Assembly: GCF_028462125.1 (NCBI RefSeq)
Contig: NZ_CP115468.1
Span: 248,001 to 312,000 of the forward strand
Source of the DNA: Leptospira sp. GIMC2001
Lineage (GTDB): Bacteria; Spirochaetota; Leptospiria; Leptospirales; Leptospiraceae
Direction: 5' to 3'
DNA: 64,000 nt
Shown here: piece after piece, positions 10,945-20,340 of the stretch
Position numbering within the stretch: position 1 is the first letter of the stretch
Layout of the letters: each line of letters opens with the position of its first letter
Notes under the pieces: generated by a model
Seen by the model: the letters and a program-made list of their open reading frames with translations, nothing else
Databases searched by the model: none
What the model was told of the DNA's origin: nothing
Made by a program: the position numbers and the translations under genes

Positions 10945-12615
10945 TTATTCATCTTTTGGTGTAATTGGATATAGATTCTGAATTGCGGTAAAAAGATGAT
11001 CAAAAGATTGATAAATTGCCCGTTGAGTATTAAGAATTGTCGAGAATAATATCTTTGGAAATAATTTCTTTACAAGTCCTAAGCTGATCCGATTGGTAAA
11101 ATTCATTTGTCTTGCTTCGCGAATTCTATTTTCTTCCAAAGAAATTAAGGACGATGGAAGATATTCATCTACTTGCCAATTTTGTAATATTGGTTTTAGT
11201 GATTGTGTGAAGTAGTCTTGCAAGGATACAATCTCAGCATCCAAAAATTTATTATCTGAATCTTGTAAATTTTCCCAATCTTCAATCAAGTATGTTATAT
11301 ATTTGGCTGAATACAAGAGACTTTGAGATGATAAACTCAGTTGTTGGATTTTCTCTGAATCGTTATGACCTAGTTCATGTTCCTGTAATTGTGAAGAATA
11401 ACTAAATATCTCGACCTGCAAGGACTTGATATAATGATAAATTTCATTTGGTTTTTGATTCTGATCCAGATTTAAATCCCGAGGAAAAAAATTAAAAATT
11501 TCCAGAACTTTTTCCTTGCCTAGAACAATTAGCGAATTGTGGTAGAGCACAATAAAAAGCAATCTTTGAACTTCCTTATGCAATGATTCAATTCCTGCTT
11601 CAGGATAGATTGGGGCTGTATTTGTAAGATACACGGCATATGACTTTTGTGAATCTGGAAAAAGAAGATTTAGATATCTAGTAAAAGTATTCAATAAAGG
11701 AGCGAAAATTACAATCCCTAATCCGTTGAATACAGTATGGAATAGGGCGAGTCCTTGAACTTGACTTTCTCTAGATAATTCTAAATAGTTTATAAAGTAT
11801 CCTATTGCTGGTAATAATAAAAATGCTATAAATCCTGTTATGACATTGAAGAAAAAATGACCAGCTACAACTCTTTTTCGAATTGGAGTTCCACCAATTG
11901 ATGTGAGAATTAGAGGAAGGACGTTTCCGATGTTTGCTCCGATGAAAAAAGCACAGGTGGAAGTGTAGTCCATGATTCCTGCATGAAAAGTTGTCATTGC
12001 TATTGCTAGAGATGCTGAGCTAGACATCATTATTGCCGTAACCATTGCACCTAACATAAGATACACTAATTTCCCATAATTTGGAATCAGTGCCAAATCA
12101 ATTCGATCCGTGAAATCCGTAACGGATACTTTCATGTAGTCAAGTCCCATGAAAAGAAATCCAAAACCCGATACCAGTTTTGCTAGATTAGAATATCTTT
12201 CGGATTTACCTAGTAGAATCGTTCCGAGTCCACCTAAACCAATCATTGGCATCGCAAAGGATTCAATATTGACTTTGAATCCAACACTTGCAACAATCCA
12301 AGTTGTACCTGTTGTTCCAAGATTTGATCCGATTACAACACCGATCGCATTCTCCATCGAGATTACTCTTGCGCCAACAAATGCGAGTGCCATCAAGGAA
12401 ACGGCAAAACTGCTCTGTAGAACGGCTGTTGTTGCAGCTCCTGCGCTGATTGATTTGATACGACCGTCAGTTGCTTTTTGCAGAAAATGTCGAAAAGCCT
12501 TGCCTGAAAGTTTGCGGATTGCCTCTTCTATTAGAAACATGCCGAATAAGAAAATTCCTAATCCGGCAAGAAATTTCCATTGATCGAAATTGTTCCAGAA
12601 CATTTCAAACGTCAC
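10945..12615 (-). CDS. Na+/phosphate cotransporter family protein (NptA-like)
   Basis: The 556-residue membrane protein has the two inverted Na_Pi_cotrans repeats. The first contains AVLQSSFAVSLMAL and GSNLGTTGTTWIVA; the second contains MMSSSASLAIAMTTF and GANIGNVLPLI. These QSS/SSS and G-N-x-G motifs form the ion and phosphate site in the family. The last 200 or so residues are a soluble PhoU-like helical domain. It should import phosphate with sodium across the inner membrane or keep phosphate balance. The start is GTG with AGGT eight bases upstream; a later ATG at codon 5 is the alternative. Confidence 0.9.
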   Translation of the reverse strand: MTFEMFWNNFDQWKFLAGLGIFLFGMFLIEEAIRKLSGKAFRHFLQKATDGRIKSISAGAATTAVLQSSFAVSLMALAFVGARVISMENAIGVVIGSNLGTTGTTWIVASVGFKVNIESFAMPMIGLGGLGTILLGKSERYSNLAKLVSGFGFLFMGLDYMKVSVTDFTDRIDLALIPNYGKLVYLMLGAMVTAIMMSSSASLAIAMTTFHAGIMDYTSTCAFFIGANIGNVLPLILTSIGGTPIRKRVVAGHFFFNVITGFIAFLLLPAIGYFINYLELSRESQVQGLALFHTVFNGLGIVIFAPLLNTFTRYLNLLFPDSQKSYAVYLTNTAPIYPEAGIESLHKEVQRLLFIVLYHNSLIVLGKEKVLEIFNFFPRDLNLDQNQKPNEIYHYIKSLQVEIFSYSSQLQEHELGHNDSEKIQQLSLSSQSLLYSAKYITYLIEDWENLQDSDNKFLDAEIVSLQDYFTQSLKPILQNWQVDEYLPSSLISLEENRIREARQMNFTNRISLGLVKKLFPKILFSTILNTQRAIYQSFDHLFTAIQNLYPITPKDE

Positions 12616-12668
12616 AACAATTACCTCGTGTGATCAATGGAAAATATTAATTAAAGCTGGTAAATTAT

Positions 12669-13670
12669 TTAAAGATTGGTTACATCACATTTACTTGATG
12701 GATTTCCAGATGCCTCAATTTTAAATTCACAGTTTACTCTATATTTGAAAGTTTGGCCAGCGTAAGTTTTAGTAAGATTAGTATTTACACCTCCAATACT
12801 TCCTGTAAGCGCTGCTGTTCCGACTAAAATGTCAGAGTAATCAGCTTGGAATGTGAAAGAATTGGTTCCAGTAGTTGTTGAAAAATTAGTTAAAGTAGTA
12901 TTGATCTGCAAATCAATGGATGATTTAACACCACTCAAAACTGTTTCTGCTCCGTTGCCAATTTTTAGATTGGTGGATTCTATATTAGAAGTTTCCAATA
13001 ACTTAATATCGTATTTTTGTTCAGTTTGGGTAGTTCCTGCTCCTATACTGAATTGGTAATCACTTGAACTATCAACGGATATATTTCCAGTGGCGACCGA
13101 TCCAACATAGTTAGGAAAGTTAAAATAATCTGCTCCATAACTTGAGCAATTGGTTAGCTTGATATTTCCTTTACTTGTACCTTTGTATCCTGCGGTTCCT
13201 TGAGCAGTCAACGATACTACCAATTTATCAAGCGTTGCAGTGCCGCCTTGTTGACAGTTCACATCACCATTTAAAGTTGCATTGCAAGTTCCACCTGTGC
13301 AAGATCCACTTTCAGTCTGAATAGCTGTTGGAAAGGATTTTGGGCTTATATCTTTTAGAATTTTCTCACGAATGATTTGATTCTGCATTTTTGCCATGAA
13401 CTCATCTTTAGTGGGAATTTTTTTCTTAAAATTCATTAAGCTCGCTTGGGAAGAGGCAGTTCGAATTGATGCTGAAACCCCTGCTATGGCAACTCTTACG
13501 CTACTAGCTGTCTCTCCTTGCGCTGTTCCACCGCCTCCACTTAAGAAACTAAGTAGAAGAAGATTCTCAGCTGTCTTATCGTCTTCACTTTTCTCGCAGG
13601 AAATTACCATGAAACTAGCAGCGATCGCCAGAATCGTACCGATTAAAATTTTTGTGATCTTTGTTTTCAT
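12669..13670 (-). CDS. Hypothetical lipoprotein
   Basis: A 333-residue protein with a signal peptide and lipobox (MVISC), followed by an acidic stretch (EKSEDDK), a short hydrophobic run (LLLLSFL) and a glycine patch. The rest is Ser/Thr/Gly-rich and likely beta-structured. It holds two close Cys pairs in the middle (SGSCTGGTCNA, GDVNCQQ), which may form disulfides. No family is recognised. GGAG precedes the ATG. The post-lipobox pattern recurs in other lipoproteins of this window. Confidence 0.65.
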   Translation of the reverse strand: MKTKITKILIGTILAIAASFMVISCEKSEDDKTAENLLLLSFLSGGGGTAQGETASSVRVAIAGVSASIRTASSQASLMNFKKKIPTKDEFMAKMQNQIIREKILKDISPKSFPTAIQTESGSCTGGTCNATLNGDVNCQQGGTATLDKLVVSLTAQGTAGYKGTSKGNIKLTNCSSYGADYFNFPNYVGSVATGNISVDSSSDYQFSIGAGTTQTEQKYDIKLLETSNIESTNLKIGNGAETVLSGVKSSIDLQINTTLTNFSTTTGTNSFTFQADYSDILVGTAALTGSIGGVNTNLTKTYAGQTFKYRVNCEFKIEASGNPSSKCDVTNL

Positions 13671-13893
13671 TTTTACTCCAAATTAATTTTTGTATTGTCT
13701 CATTGGACAAGTATTATTATATTCTGTCAAATAATATTAGCAAAAGAGAATTCAATTTTATTATTATAATTTATAAATAAATATAGTTTAGCTGAAAGCT
13801 AGGAAAAAAGAATTTATAGACTAATTTCTCAAATGCCTTACAATATTTAGCGTTCACTATATACTATTTGGTATAAAGATTTTGATGTCACAA

Positions 13894-14571
13894 TTACTGA
13901 ACATTGTTCGTAATAAATAATTTGAGGAAACTTCCTGGAATTACTAACCCAACGCTTCCGCCTACCACATATCCGAAATTAGCTCTTTGAATTCCAATGC
14001 ATTCTCCGGACATTGTGAACACTCCAGATCCCGAACTTCCTGGGAAGGATAGTCCGTTAGTTTGAATAAACGGAATCTGGGGATATGTGATATCTGTTTC
14101 AATTCTGTTTAAATGGGAAATGTATCCCTTAAACAATGAATTTTTGAGACCGTAAGCAGATGAAAATTGATATACATCATCTCCTACGGATAATTTATCA
14201 CGATCAATAATATCTGACAACTCTAGTCCTTCTTCATTCTCTAATTCTGGAATCTTGATTAATGCAAGGTCAAAAAGGAATTCTTTTGCGACTACTTTTG
14301 CTTTTAGTTTTTGAAAATTGGCATAACTAACTGAAATTTTATTTTCATATCCGGTAACAGCATGAAACACAGTAAGCGCATAACCATTTTTATTCAATAA
14401 AACTCCTGAAGCGATTGGCCTTTCATCTGCTTCACGATAAATGGAAATGGAATGATCCTTGAATTTATTGTTTTTACTGAATCCACTGGATGAATTCTTG
14501 CAATTAAATATAAAAATATTTAGTAGAATAACGAATATTGAAATGAATTTTGAATCTAAAGAAAATCTCAT
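13894..14571 (-). CDS. Trypsin-like serine protease lipoprotein
   Basis: The protein has a lipoprotein-type leader (ILLNIFIFNC) and a chymotrypsin-fold protease domain. The triad is visible: His in ALTVFHAVTG, Asp in FLFDLALIKIPE and Ser in FPGSSGSGVF. There is no PDZ domain, so it is shorter than DegP/HtrA. It should act outside the cytoplasmic membrane. I start at the ATG at 14571, which gives a compact signal peptide; a TTG at 14592 with GGGAG almost touching it is the alternative. The target is unknown. Confidence 0.78.
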   Translation of the reverse strand: MRFSLDSKFISIFVILLNIFIFNCKNSSSGFSKNNKFKDHSISIYREADERPIASGVLLNKNGYALTVFHAVTGYENKISVSYANFQKLKAKVVAKEFLFDLALIKIPELENEEGLELSDIIDRDKLSVGDDVYQFSSAYGLKNSLFKGYISHLNRIETDITYPQIPFIQTNGLSFPGSSGSGVFTMSGECIGIQRANFGYVVGGSVGLVIPGSFLKLFITNNVQ

Positions 14572-14706
14572 ATCCAAGATTGGTACAATCAAACTCCCTT
14601 ATTGTAAATAAAAATTTACTAAAGATTATTTATTATTGTAGTTTCTCGATTGGCAATAGATTGTCTAATGAACTGATCCTCTGAAGTTACGTAAAGGCAA
14701 GGTAAA

Positions 14707-16092
14707 ATGAAGATAGCGGTAACAGGGGCCAGTGGATTTATTGGTCTCAATCTAATCAAAGAATTATCAAATACGGATCACGAAATTTTTGCTCTTTCAC
14801 GTTCTCCGATTCCAAATTTACCTCCAAATGTTAATTGGAGGCATTGCGAACTTTTTAGCGCTCAGAGTACATTAGATTCTTTGATTGGAATAGATATTGT
14901 TTACTATCTTGTTCATTCTATGATGCCCTCCTCAAGATTATTTCAAGGGAATTTTCATGACTCTGACCTTCTTATTGCAGACAATCTGTCCAGATCTTGT
15001 CAATCAAATCGAGTGAATCATATCATTTATCTTGGAGGAATTATTCCAGAAGGATTTATCAGTCAGCATTTGCAAAGCCGTAGAGAAGTAGAAGGCGTAT
15101 TGCAATCGAGTGGAATTCCTGTTACCGTTCTTCGATCGGGTATGATCGTTGGTTCGGGGGGATCTTCATTTGAAATACTGAAAACCTTAGTTAAGAATTT
15201 ACCCGCTATGATTCTACCGCAATGGACAACATCTAAGACGCAAGCGATATATATAAATGATATAGTTGCAGTTTTGATTGAATCAATTCGCAATTCAGCT
15301 TTTAAAAACAAAGTTATTGATTTAGTTAATGGTGAAAAATTAAACTATAGAGACCTTATGGTCATAATGGCTAAGGCTTTAAAAGTCAAAAGGCTGATGA
15401 TACCTGTTCCTTTAAATTCTACAGGCTTCAGTAAACTTTGGGTAACTTGGTTTGGAAATTCCAATTATTCATTGGTGTCACCTCTCATCGATAGCTTGTT
15501 ATGTGATCTACCTCAGCCGGAAATGGATCCGCTTATAAAAAATCTAATTCAATACACAAGTTTTGAAAGAATGATTAATGAAGTACTAAAGCATGAAGAA
15601 AAATCCTTTAGAAAAATGAATCAAGATGTCAGTCGTCCAAAAAGAAAAATAAAACATCGAAAAAGTGTTCGTTCTATTCAGAGACTCCCTTCTTTAACCC
15701 ATCAAAACAGCGACTGGATAGCTCGTGAGTATATGCGGTGGCTTCCGCATATATTTCGATCATTGATCAGGGTTGATGTGGAAGAAACTTCATCCAAGGT
15801 TGCCTTTAGATTCTCTTTTTGGAAAAAGCCATTATTAGAACTTCAATATATAGCTGGAAATTTTGACGAAGATCGGCAAAAATTCCATATTATTGGAGGA
15901 TTTTTATCGAAAACTGGTGATACAGGCTGGCTAGAGTTTCGTCAAGTGCAGAACAAGATGTACACTTTGACTGCGATCCATGAATTTGTACCTTCCTTAC
16001 CTTGGTATATTTATATACTTACTCAAGCTCCAATACATAGATTGGTGATGTTAAGTTTTGGCAGACATTTAAAACAATTTCAAAAAAATTAG
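14707..16092 (+). CDS. SDR-family NAD(P)-binding protein with DUF2867 domain
   Basis: The 461-residue protein has an N-terminal extended/atypical SDR domain (AVTGASGFIGLNLIKEL) of about 290 residues, resembling complex I NDUFA9-like and NmrA-like proteins. The C-terminal DUF2867-like region runs from about residue 340 (WIAREYMRWLPHIFRSLIRV to the end). The combination is common in bacteria but has no settled function. AAGGT is upstream of the ATG. It converges on the pirin gene with a 90-bp gap. Confidence 0.75.
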   Translation: MKIAVTGASGFIGLNLIKELSNTDHEIFALSRSPIPNLPPNVNWRHCELFSAQSTLDSLIGIDIVYYLVHSMMPSSRLFQGNFHDSDLLIADNLSRSCQSNRVNHIIYLGGIIPEGFISQHLQSRREVEGVLQSSGIPVTVLRSGMIVGSGGSSFEILKTLVKNLPAMILPQWTTSKTQAIYINDIVAVLIESIRNSAFKNKVIDLVNGEKLNYRDLMVIMAKALKVKRLMIPVPLNSTGFSKLWVTWFGNSNYSLVSPLIDSLLCDLPQPEMDPLIKNLIQYTSFERMINEVLKHEEKSFRKMNQDVSRPKRKIKHRKSVRSIQRLPSLTHQNSDWIAREYMRWLPHIFRSLIRVDVEETSSKVAFRFSFWKKPLLELQYIAGNFDEDRQKFHIIGGFLSKTGDTGWLEFRQVQNKMYTLTAIHEFVPSLPWYIYILTQAPIHRLVMLSFGRHLKQFQKN

Positions 16093-16137
16093 AAATTTAA
16101 TTTTGAATGTGAAAACTGAATTTTTAACATAAGTAAA

Positions 16138-16154
16138 TTGTCAAAAGTTGACAA
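16138..16154. other. Short inverted repeat between convergent genes
   Basis: TTGTCAA and TTGACAA are exact inverted arms of seven bases around AAG. It lies between two convergent stops. It may be a weak hairpin; no T-run follows. Confidence 0.25.
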
Positions 16155-16182
16155 CAAAGTAAGGAAATTACAATGATTGTTG

Positions 16183-17334
16183 TTAGCTGACGGGAAATTC
16201 TTCTTTTCCATCGGCATATTTTGCAAACCTTCCTTTATTTTGTGAATGTACTGGTTCATGAGTTGGCCATGGCCATCCGCCAAATTCTGTTTTTCTATAG
16301 TCATTGAATGCTTGTTCAATCTCTTCTCTAGTATTCATTACAAAAGGTCCATACTGTGCAACAGGTTCCGCAATTGGCCTTCCTTGCAGAAGAAGAAATT
16401 TACTCGTTGTTTTGCCATTTTCAATTTTAACATCTGCATCAGATTGAAGTGTGATACGATGATATTCTGGAATATCTTGATCGTCTATTTTTATATCTTT
16501 CCCTTGAAAAAAATATAGATTTCGATTGATTCCAGGACTCGCCTTATCCAAGTTAAATATTGCATTGGATTCCATTTCGATAATTGCAATCACTACCTCA
16601 TTTTTTGGATCAGCTGCCCAAGAATTAGGAGGAGGATTCAAAGAATTCATGTTTTGAAATACTCCAGATATTAACTTAATTTTGGTTTTATTGTTATTTT
16701 GATCCTTGATTTCTAATACTGGGATTTTCTCTTTCCATAACATTGAAAAATGCGGATCTACAAATTTACTTTTCGATGGTAAATTCATCCAAATTTGAAA
16801 AAGTTCCAGTGTATTCTCAGATTCTGATTGCAATAGAGGAAACATTTCAGAATGTTGAATGCCCGATCCAGCTGTCATCCATTGAACATCTCCATCGCCG
16901 TATCTTCCCGATGCACCTTGAGAATCGGCATGATCCACTAATCCTCGCTGAACAACCGTTACAGTTTCAAACCCTCGATGTGGATGCCCTGGAAATCCAG
17001 GTACTTTATCGCCATGATACATTCGCCATCCGTCTTTTCCTGCAAAATCTTGACCTAGATCACGACCGGCAAGTGATGCATTGGGACCAAAATTAGCATT
17101 GCCTTTTGGATAATAATCTTCATGATGCACACAGAATAAAAAGGGATCTGATGTTGGCCATTGAAATCCTAGTTTAGCAATGCCTTGTATAGAATTGATT
17201 TTCATAATTGATGCCTCTTTTGATGATTTCTGCAATAAATAATTTCTAATATAGAATCCTGGTACGGATAGACCTGCTATGCTTAGGAAAAGTCCTTTCA
17301 GAAACCCAGATCTTGATATACTTTTGTTCAACAT
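16183..17334 (-). CDS. Pirin family protein with N-terminal membrane leader
   Basis: The body is a bicupin pirin: the metal-site region includes GFPGHPHRGFETVTV, then HADSQG and GSGIQHSEMF. The pirin C-terminal domain closes with FGGWPWPTHEPVH. Pirins bind Fe(II), and some are quercetinases. This one has about 43 extra N-terminal residues with a hydrophobic segment and SRSGFLKG, like a Tat signal that has lost the second Arg. A second start at 17205 (MKINSIQ) has AGAGG eight bases upstream and gives a normal cytoplasmic pirin. I keep the long form because the leader looks protein-like, but the start is unsettled. Confidence 0.82.
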   Translation of the reverse strand: MLNKSISRSGFLKGLFLSIAGLSVPGFYIRNYLLQKSSKEASIMKINSIQGIAKLGFQWPTSDPFLFCVHHEDYYPKGNANFGPNASLAGRDLGQDFAGKDGWRMYHGDKVPGFPGHPHRGFETVTVVQRGLVDHADSQGASGRYGDGDVQWMTAGSGIQHSEMFPLLQSESENTLELFQIWMNLPSKSKFVDPHFSMLWKEKIPVLEIKDQNNNKTKIKLISGVFQNMNSLNPPPNSWAADPKNEVVIAIIEMESNAIFNLDKASPGINRNLYFFQGKDIKIDDQDIPEYHRITLQSDADVKIENGKTTSKFLLLQGRPIAEPVAQYGPFVMNTREEIEQAFNDYRKTEFGGWPWPTHEPVHSQNKGRFAKYADGKEEFPVS

Positions 17335-17515
17335 TTATAATTCACTAATCAATCTCAAATTCAAGATAGATTTCTCATTTCTCAGAATCAATTTCATAGC
17401 TGTTAATTAGACAAGAATAAGGATGAATTAGTTCAATGTCAAACTAATTTTTGTCAAAATTGCGCTTAAATTTTAAAATCTATGATCTTCAATGATTGAT
17501 TATCTACATGTAGAA

Positions 17516-18208
17516 TTAGTTATTTTGCAAATCCTCAAAGGTAACGTCCAACAACTCAAAACCTTTACAGGATTGATGGTCAAAATGCCACCATTCAGTT
17601 GGATTAACTTGAAAACCATATTGAGACATGATACTTATAAGTAAGGATCGGTTTTCTATTTGATTTCGATCCTTTAAAGGGTAATTCGACCAAGCTTCTT
17701 TGCGAAAAGAATCAAATTCTGTAGGCATATTCAGTTCTTCTAATGTCTTTGAATTTGATAATGTTAAGTCGATTGCGCAACCTCGATTATGTTTTGAACC
17801 TTTCGCCGGTGATGCAACATAACGAGTGTCCCCGATAATTTCAAAAAATAGAACTGTTGCAGAGTAAGGTCTGTACGCATCGAAAATTTTTAAAACGTAA
17901 CCTAGTTTCAAAAACTCTTTTTGAGCTTTAGATAAATCCTTCGCAACATTTTTACGGGCAAATGCTTTTGGTTGATTATAAATTACTTGTTTAGTGAAAT
18001 TATTTTTGGTTGCATAGCGTATATCTAATATTAAGTCTGGGATGAATAACTCTAAATCAACCAATTCCTTTTCTGGCTGCAATTTAACCGAAAGTTTATA
18101 ATTCTTTTTGTCCAAAACATTGAGGTGATTCTTTTTTGTTTGCGCAGCAATTTGTGTAAAAAAAATGAAAAGTAAAATATGAGTAATTAAATAAATATTT
18201 ATATTCAT
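17516..18208 (-). CDS. D-Ala-D-Ala dipeptidase, VanX/DdpX family
   Basis: The 230-residue protein has a Sec signal peptide (hydrophobic to IAA). It carries the zinc-peptidase motifs of family M15D: FDAYRPYSA (substrate-contacting Arg region), SKHNRGCAIDL (first zinc His and Asp) and EWWHFDH (catalytic Glu and third zinc ligand). It should hydrolyse D-Ala-D-Ala, and because it is exported it probably works in the periplasm on peptidoglycan fragments rather than as a resistance enzyme. It lies 14 bp after the VanW-like gene in the same operon. No vanH, vanA or vanS/R is present. Confidence 0.88.
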   Translation of the reverse strand: MNINIYLITHILLFIFFTQIAAQTKKNHLNVLDKKNYKLSVKLQPEKELVDLELFIPDLILDIRYATKNNFTKQVIYNQPKAFARKNVAKDLSKAQKEFLKLGYVLKIFDAYRPYSATVLFFEIIGDTRYVASPAKGSKHNRGCAIDLTLSNSKTLEELNMPTEFDSFRKEAWSNYPLKDRNQIENRSLLISIMSQYGFQVNPTEWWHFDHQSCKGFELLDVTFEDLQNN

Positions 18209-18222
18209 ACAAATCTATTCTA

Positions 18223-19083
18223 TCATACCTTTGATTCCAATAAAGGTTCGTACATCATCCAAGCCATATTTTCTGTAATTAACCTATCTTCAATTAATTG
18301 TCCAGTTAGTTTTGAAGTGGTTTTCCTCCGAATTTTATTTCTTCTAGTATATCCACCCCAAGGTTCAGAATAGAATCCATGTTCAGATTCATAGACTTGA
18401 TATTCATAAGGAATTTCTATATCGGATCTCCATTCACCTTTTAACTGATCGTTATCAATCCAAATATGTAAGCAAAATGAATTCTTTGTCGTATTCTTAA
18501 TTTGCAAATCTATATAATTGTAAGAGATTGTCGCGCCTGATCCAAAAGGTAAAGTTCTCTCCGAATCTGGAAAAATATCAAAACTGTGGCGCCAACGTTC
18601 TTTTACTTCCAATGGGCTATGGAGAGTCATCCAATAAATTAAATTCGCCATCTGGCACAAACCTCCACCCGTACTTTCGATAAAGGATCCATTTTGGAGT
18701 TGCATACCTGGCAGATAACCTTTTGATTTCTTAGGTTTACCTACCGAATACCAAAATGAAAATACTTGATTCGGATTTATCACTAGGCCATCCAAATTCA
18801 AGATAGCTAGTTCCAAGTTAATTTTTTTATTCTCCTGCAAATATTGCGGTACGTTTTTTAACTTTCTATATATTGGAGAACTATGCTCAAAGATTACTAT
18901 AGGAAATTTTTCCTCACATATTGATTTTGATACTAAGTCTTTAGCATAATTTTTCGACTCAAGCAACCAAACAAAATATCGTTTGCATTTATAAAATATT
19001 TTTCCAAAAAAAATTCTAATAAACCCTCTATTAATTTTTCTATAGGTCTTAGGAATATTGGAATTTATTTTCTTAAAAACCAT
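18223..19083 (-). CDS. VanW family protein
   Basis: The 286-residue protein has the VanW domain in its middle (about residues 90-230): LDGLVINPNQVFSFWYSVG, then GMQLQNGSFIESTGGGLCQM and LPFGSGATISYN. This is the signature of VanW, an accessory protein of some glycopeptide-resistance clusters that is widespread in bacteria without resistance. No signal peptide is seen. It overlaps the upstream membrane-protein gene by 11 bp and is followed by VanX, which supports a role in envelope or peptidoglycan metabolism. Confidence 0.85.
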   Translation of the reverse strand: MVFKKINSNIPKTYRKINRGFIRIFFGKIFYKCKRYFVWLLESKNYAKDLVSKSICEEKFPIVIFEHSSPIYRKLKNVPQYLQENKKINLELAILNLDGLVINPNQVFSFWYSVGKPKKSKGYLPGMQLQNGSFIESTGGGLCQMANLIYWMTLHSPLEVKERWRHSFDIFPDSERTLPFGSGATISYNYIDLQIKNTTKNSFCLHIWIDNDQLKGEWRSDIEIPYEYQVYESEHGFYSEPWGGYTRRNKIRRKTTSKLTGQLIEDRLITENMAWMMYEPLLESKV

Positions 19084-20338
19084 AAGTATGTTTCCTGTTA
19101 ATAAAACCCGGTCTTAACCTATATGGATTTCTCCAGGATTTTGCAATTGTTAAATATTTTGAATTACGTTTTTCAAGAATCATTAAGTAGTGATCCCATT
19201 CTTCCTCATTAACTAATAAGTAATTACCAAACGGCTCAATATAAGAAAAAATTAACTTCTTCTGTTCATCCTTACTTGACTGAAGATTTTCTAATCGTAA
19301 GCCATAGATTGCTCGATAGATTTTTTTGCCATGAGGTAATTCTGCATTTGCTTTATCATCTGGTTTCCAAGATAAACAGTCTTTTCTAAAATGAAAATGA
19401 TAGAATTCGCAAAACCCATGGTGTGCTATCAGCAATCCGTTGTCCGGGATAAGCGAAATTTTTTCGGATGGAAAAATAAATTCTTCGTAGGAATAGCGGA
19501 ATAGATCTGGACGAGTTAGAAAAGTATGAATCCAGAGAAAACTCCCTATTAACCAGATAAGCAAATTTAATTTATTGAATGGAAAAAAAATTTGTGATAT
19601 TATTATGAGACTTAAAAGAAATCGAAATTGTATATCTGCAAAATGCAAGAGAGGTATAAGGAGTAATAAACCAATAAAAGATAAGCTACGTTTGATTTGA
19701 TCTGCATTTGACTGGTTAATGATAAGTACATAAATCCATTCCCAAATAATTCCAGCACCTACTAATCCGAATGCCGCGATTATAGGAATGCTGTCTTCAC
19801 CTTTATAAAATCTAGAATTGCTATTCTCAGGCAATATGTATGAAAAAATTAATGCGAAAATTATTAATAAGGGATATAAATATTTTGGAATAAAATATAT
19901 AACAAAAATTCCCAGTCCTATAAATCCGACCATAACATGAAACCAAACTGACAATCCAAAAAACAATGCGGAGCCAATGATCCTTATAACCGGTCTAGTT
20001 AAATAAAAAAAGCCAATTCCTATAATTAAAAATCCTAAAGACCATGCTTGCTTAGGATATAAAAAAGCTACTAATAAAATTGAAAATGAAGGTAGAAAGA
20101 TTTTTGAATTATAAATTTTTTGAAAATAAAACCTTCTCGCTATAGCAATGGAAAAGACTAACCAAATAGCAGTTGTTATTTGAAAAAATAGAAGTGCAGT
20201 TTCATTTATTCCAATAAAACGAAATATGAATGAAACAATATAAAAAACCGGTGAAATATCATTAGAATGTAAAGTTCCTTCTTCAATAATCGAAATTGCT
20301 TGAATTCCGTACCAGTATATATCTTTTCCGAAAAGCAA
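19073..20338 (-). CDS. Polytopic membrane protein, possibly N-terminally shortened
   Basis: A 421-residue protein with about ten hydrophobic segments and a soluble C-terminal part. It begins with a soluble stretch (LFGKDIYWYGIQAISI) that looks like the first periplasmic loop of a GT39-like or EpsG-like glycosyl transferase, where a preceding membrane helix would be expected. The start codon is TTG, 2 bp after the previous gene's stop. The same frame is closed by TAA eight codons upstream. So it may be natural and translationally coupled, or shortened. It belongs to the VanW-VanX operon. Function unknown. Confidence 0.6.
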   Translation of the reverse strand: MLFGKDIYWYGIQAISIIEEGTLHSNDISPVFYIVSFIFRFIGINETALLFFQITTAIWLVFSIAIARRFYFQKIYNSKIFLPSFSILLVAFLYPKQAWSLGFLIIGIGFFYLTRPVIRIIGSALFFGLSVWFHVMVGFIGLGIFVIYFIPKYLYPLLIIFALIFSYILPENSNSRFYKGEDSIPIIAAFGLVGAGIIWEWIYVLIINQSNADQIKRSLSFIGLLLLIPLLHFADIQFRFLLSLIIISQIFFPFNKLNLLIWLIGSFLWIHTFLTRPDLFRYSYEEFIFPSEKISLIPDNGLLIAHHGFCEFYHFHFRKDCLSWKPDDKANAELPHGKKIYRAIYGLRLENLQSSKDEQKKLIFSYIEPFGNYLLVNEEEWDHYLMILEKRNSKYLTIAKSWRNPYRLRPGFINRKHTYGF

Positions 20339-20340
20339 CT

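Noticed and set aside
12149..12583. Plus-strand open frame of 144 codons inside the Na/Pi cotransporter
   Set aside because: Antisense to conserved transporter motifs; no SD and composition of a shadow frame.
17503..17514. Palindrome TCTACATGTAGA next to the VanX stop
   Set aside because: Single short site, no second copy noticed, no T-run; could be chance in AT-rich DNA.
17516..19083. Glycopeptide-resistance cluster
   Set aside because: Only VanX- and VanW-like genes are present; no ligase, dehydrogenase or sensor genes, and VanX has a signal peptide.
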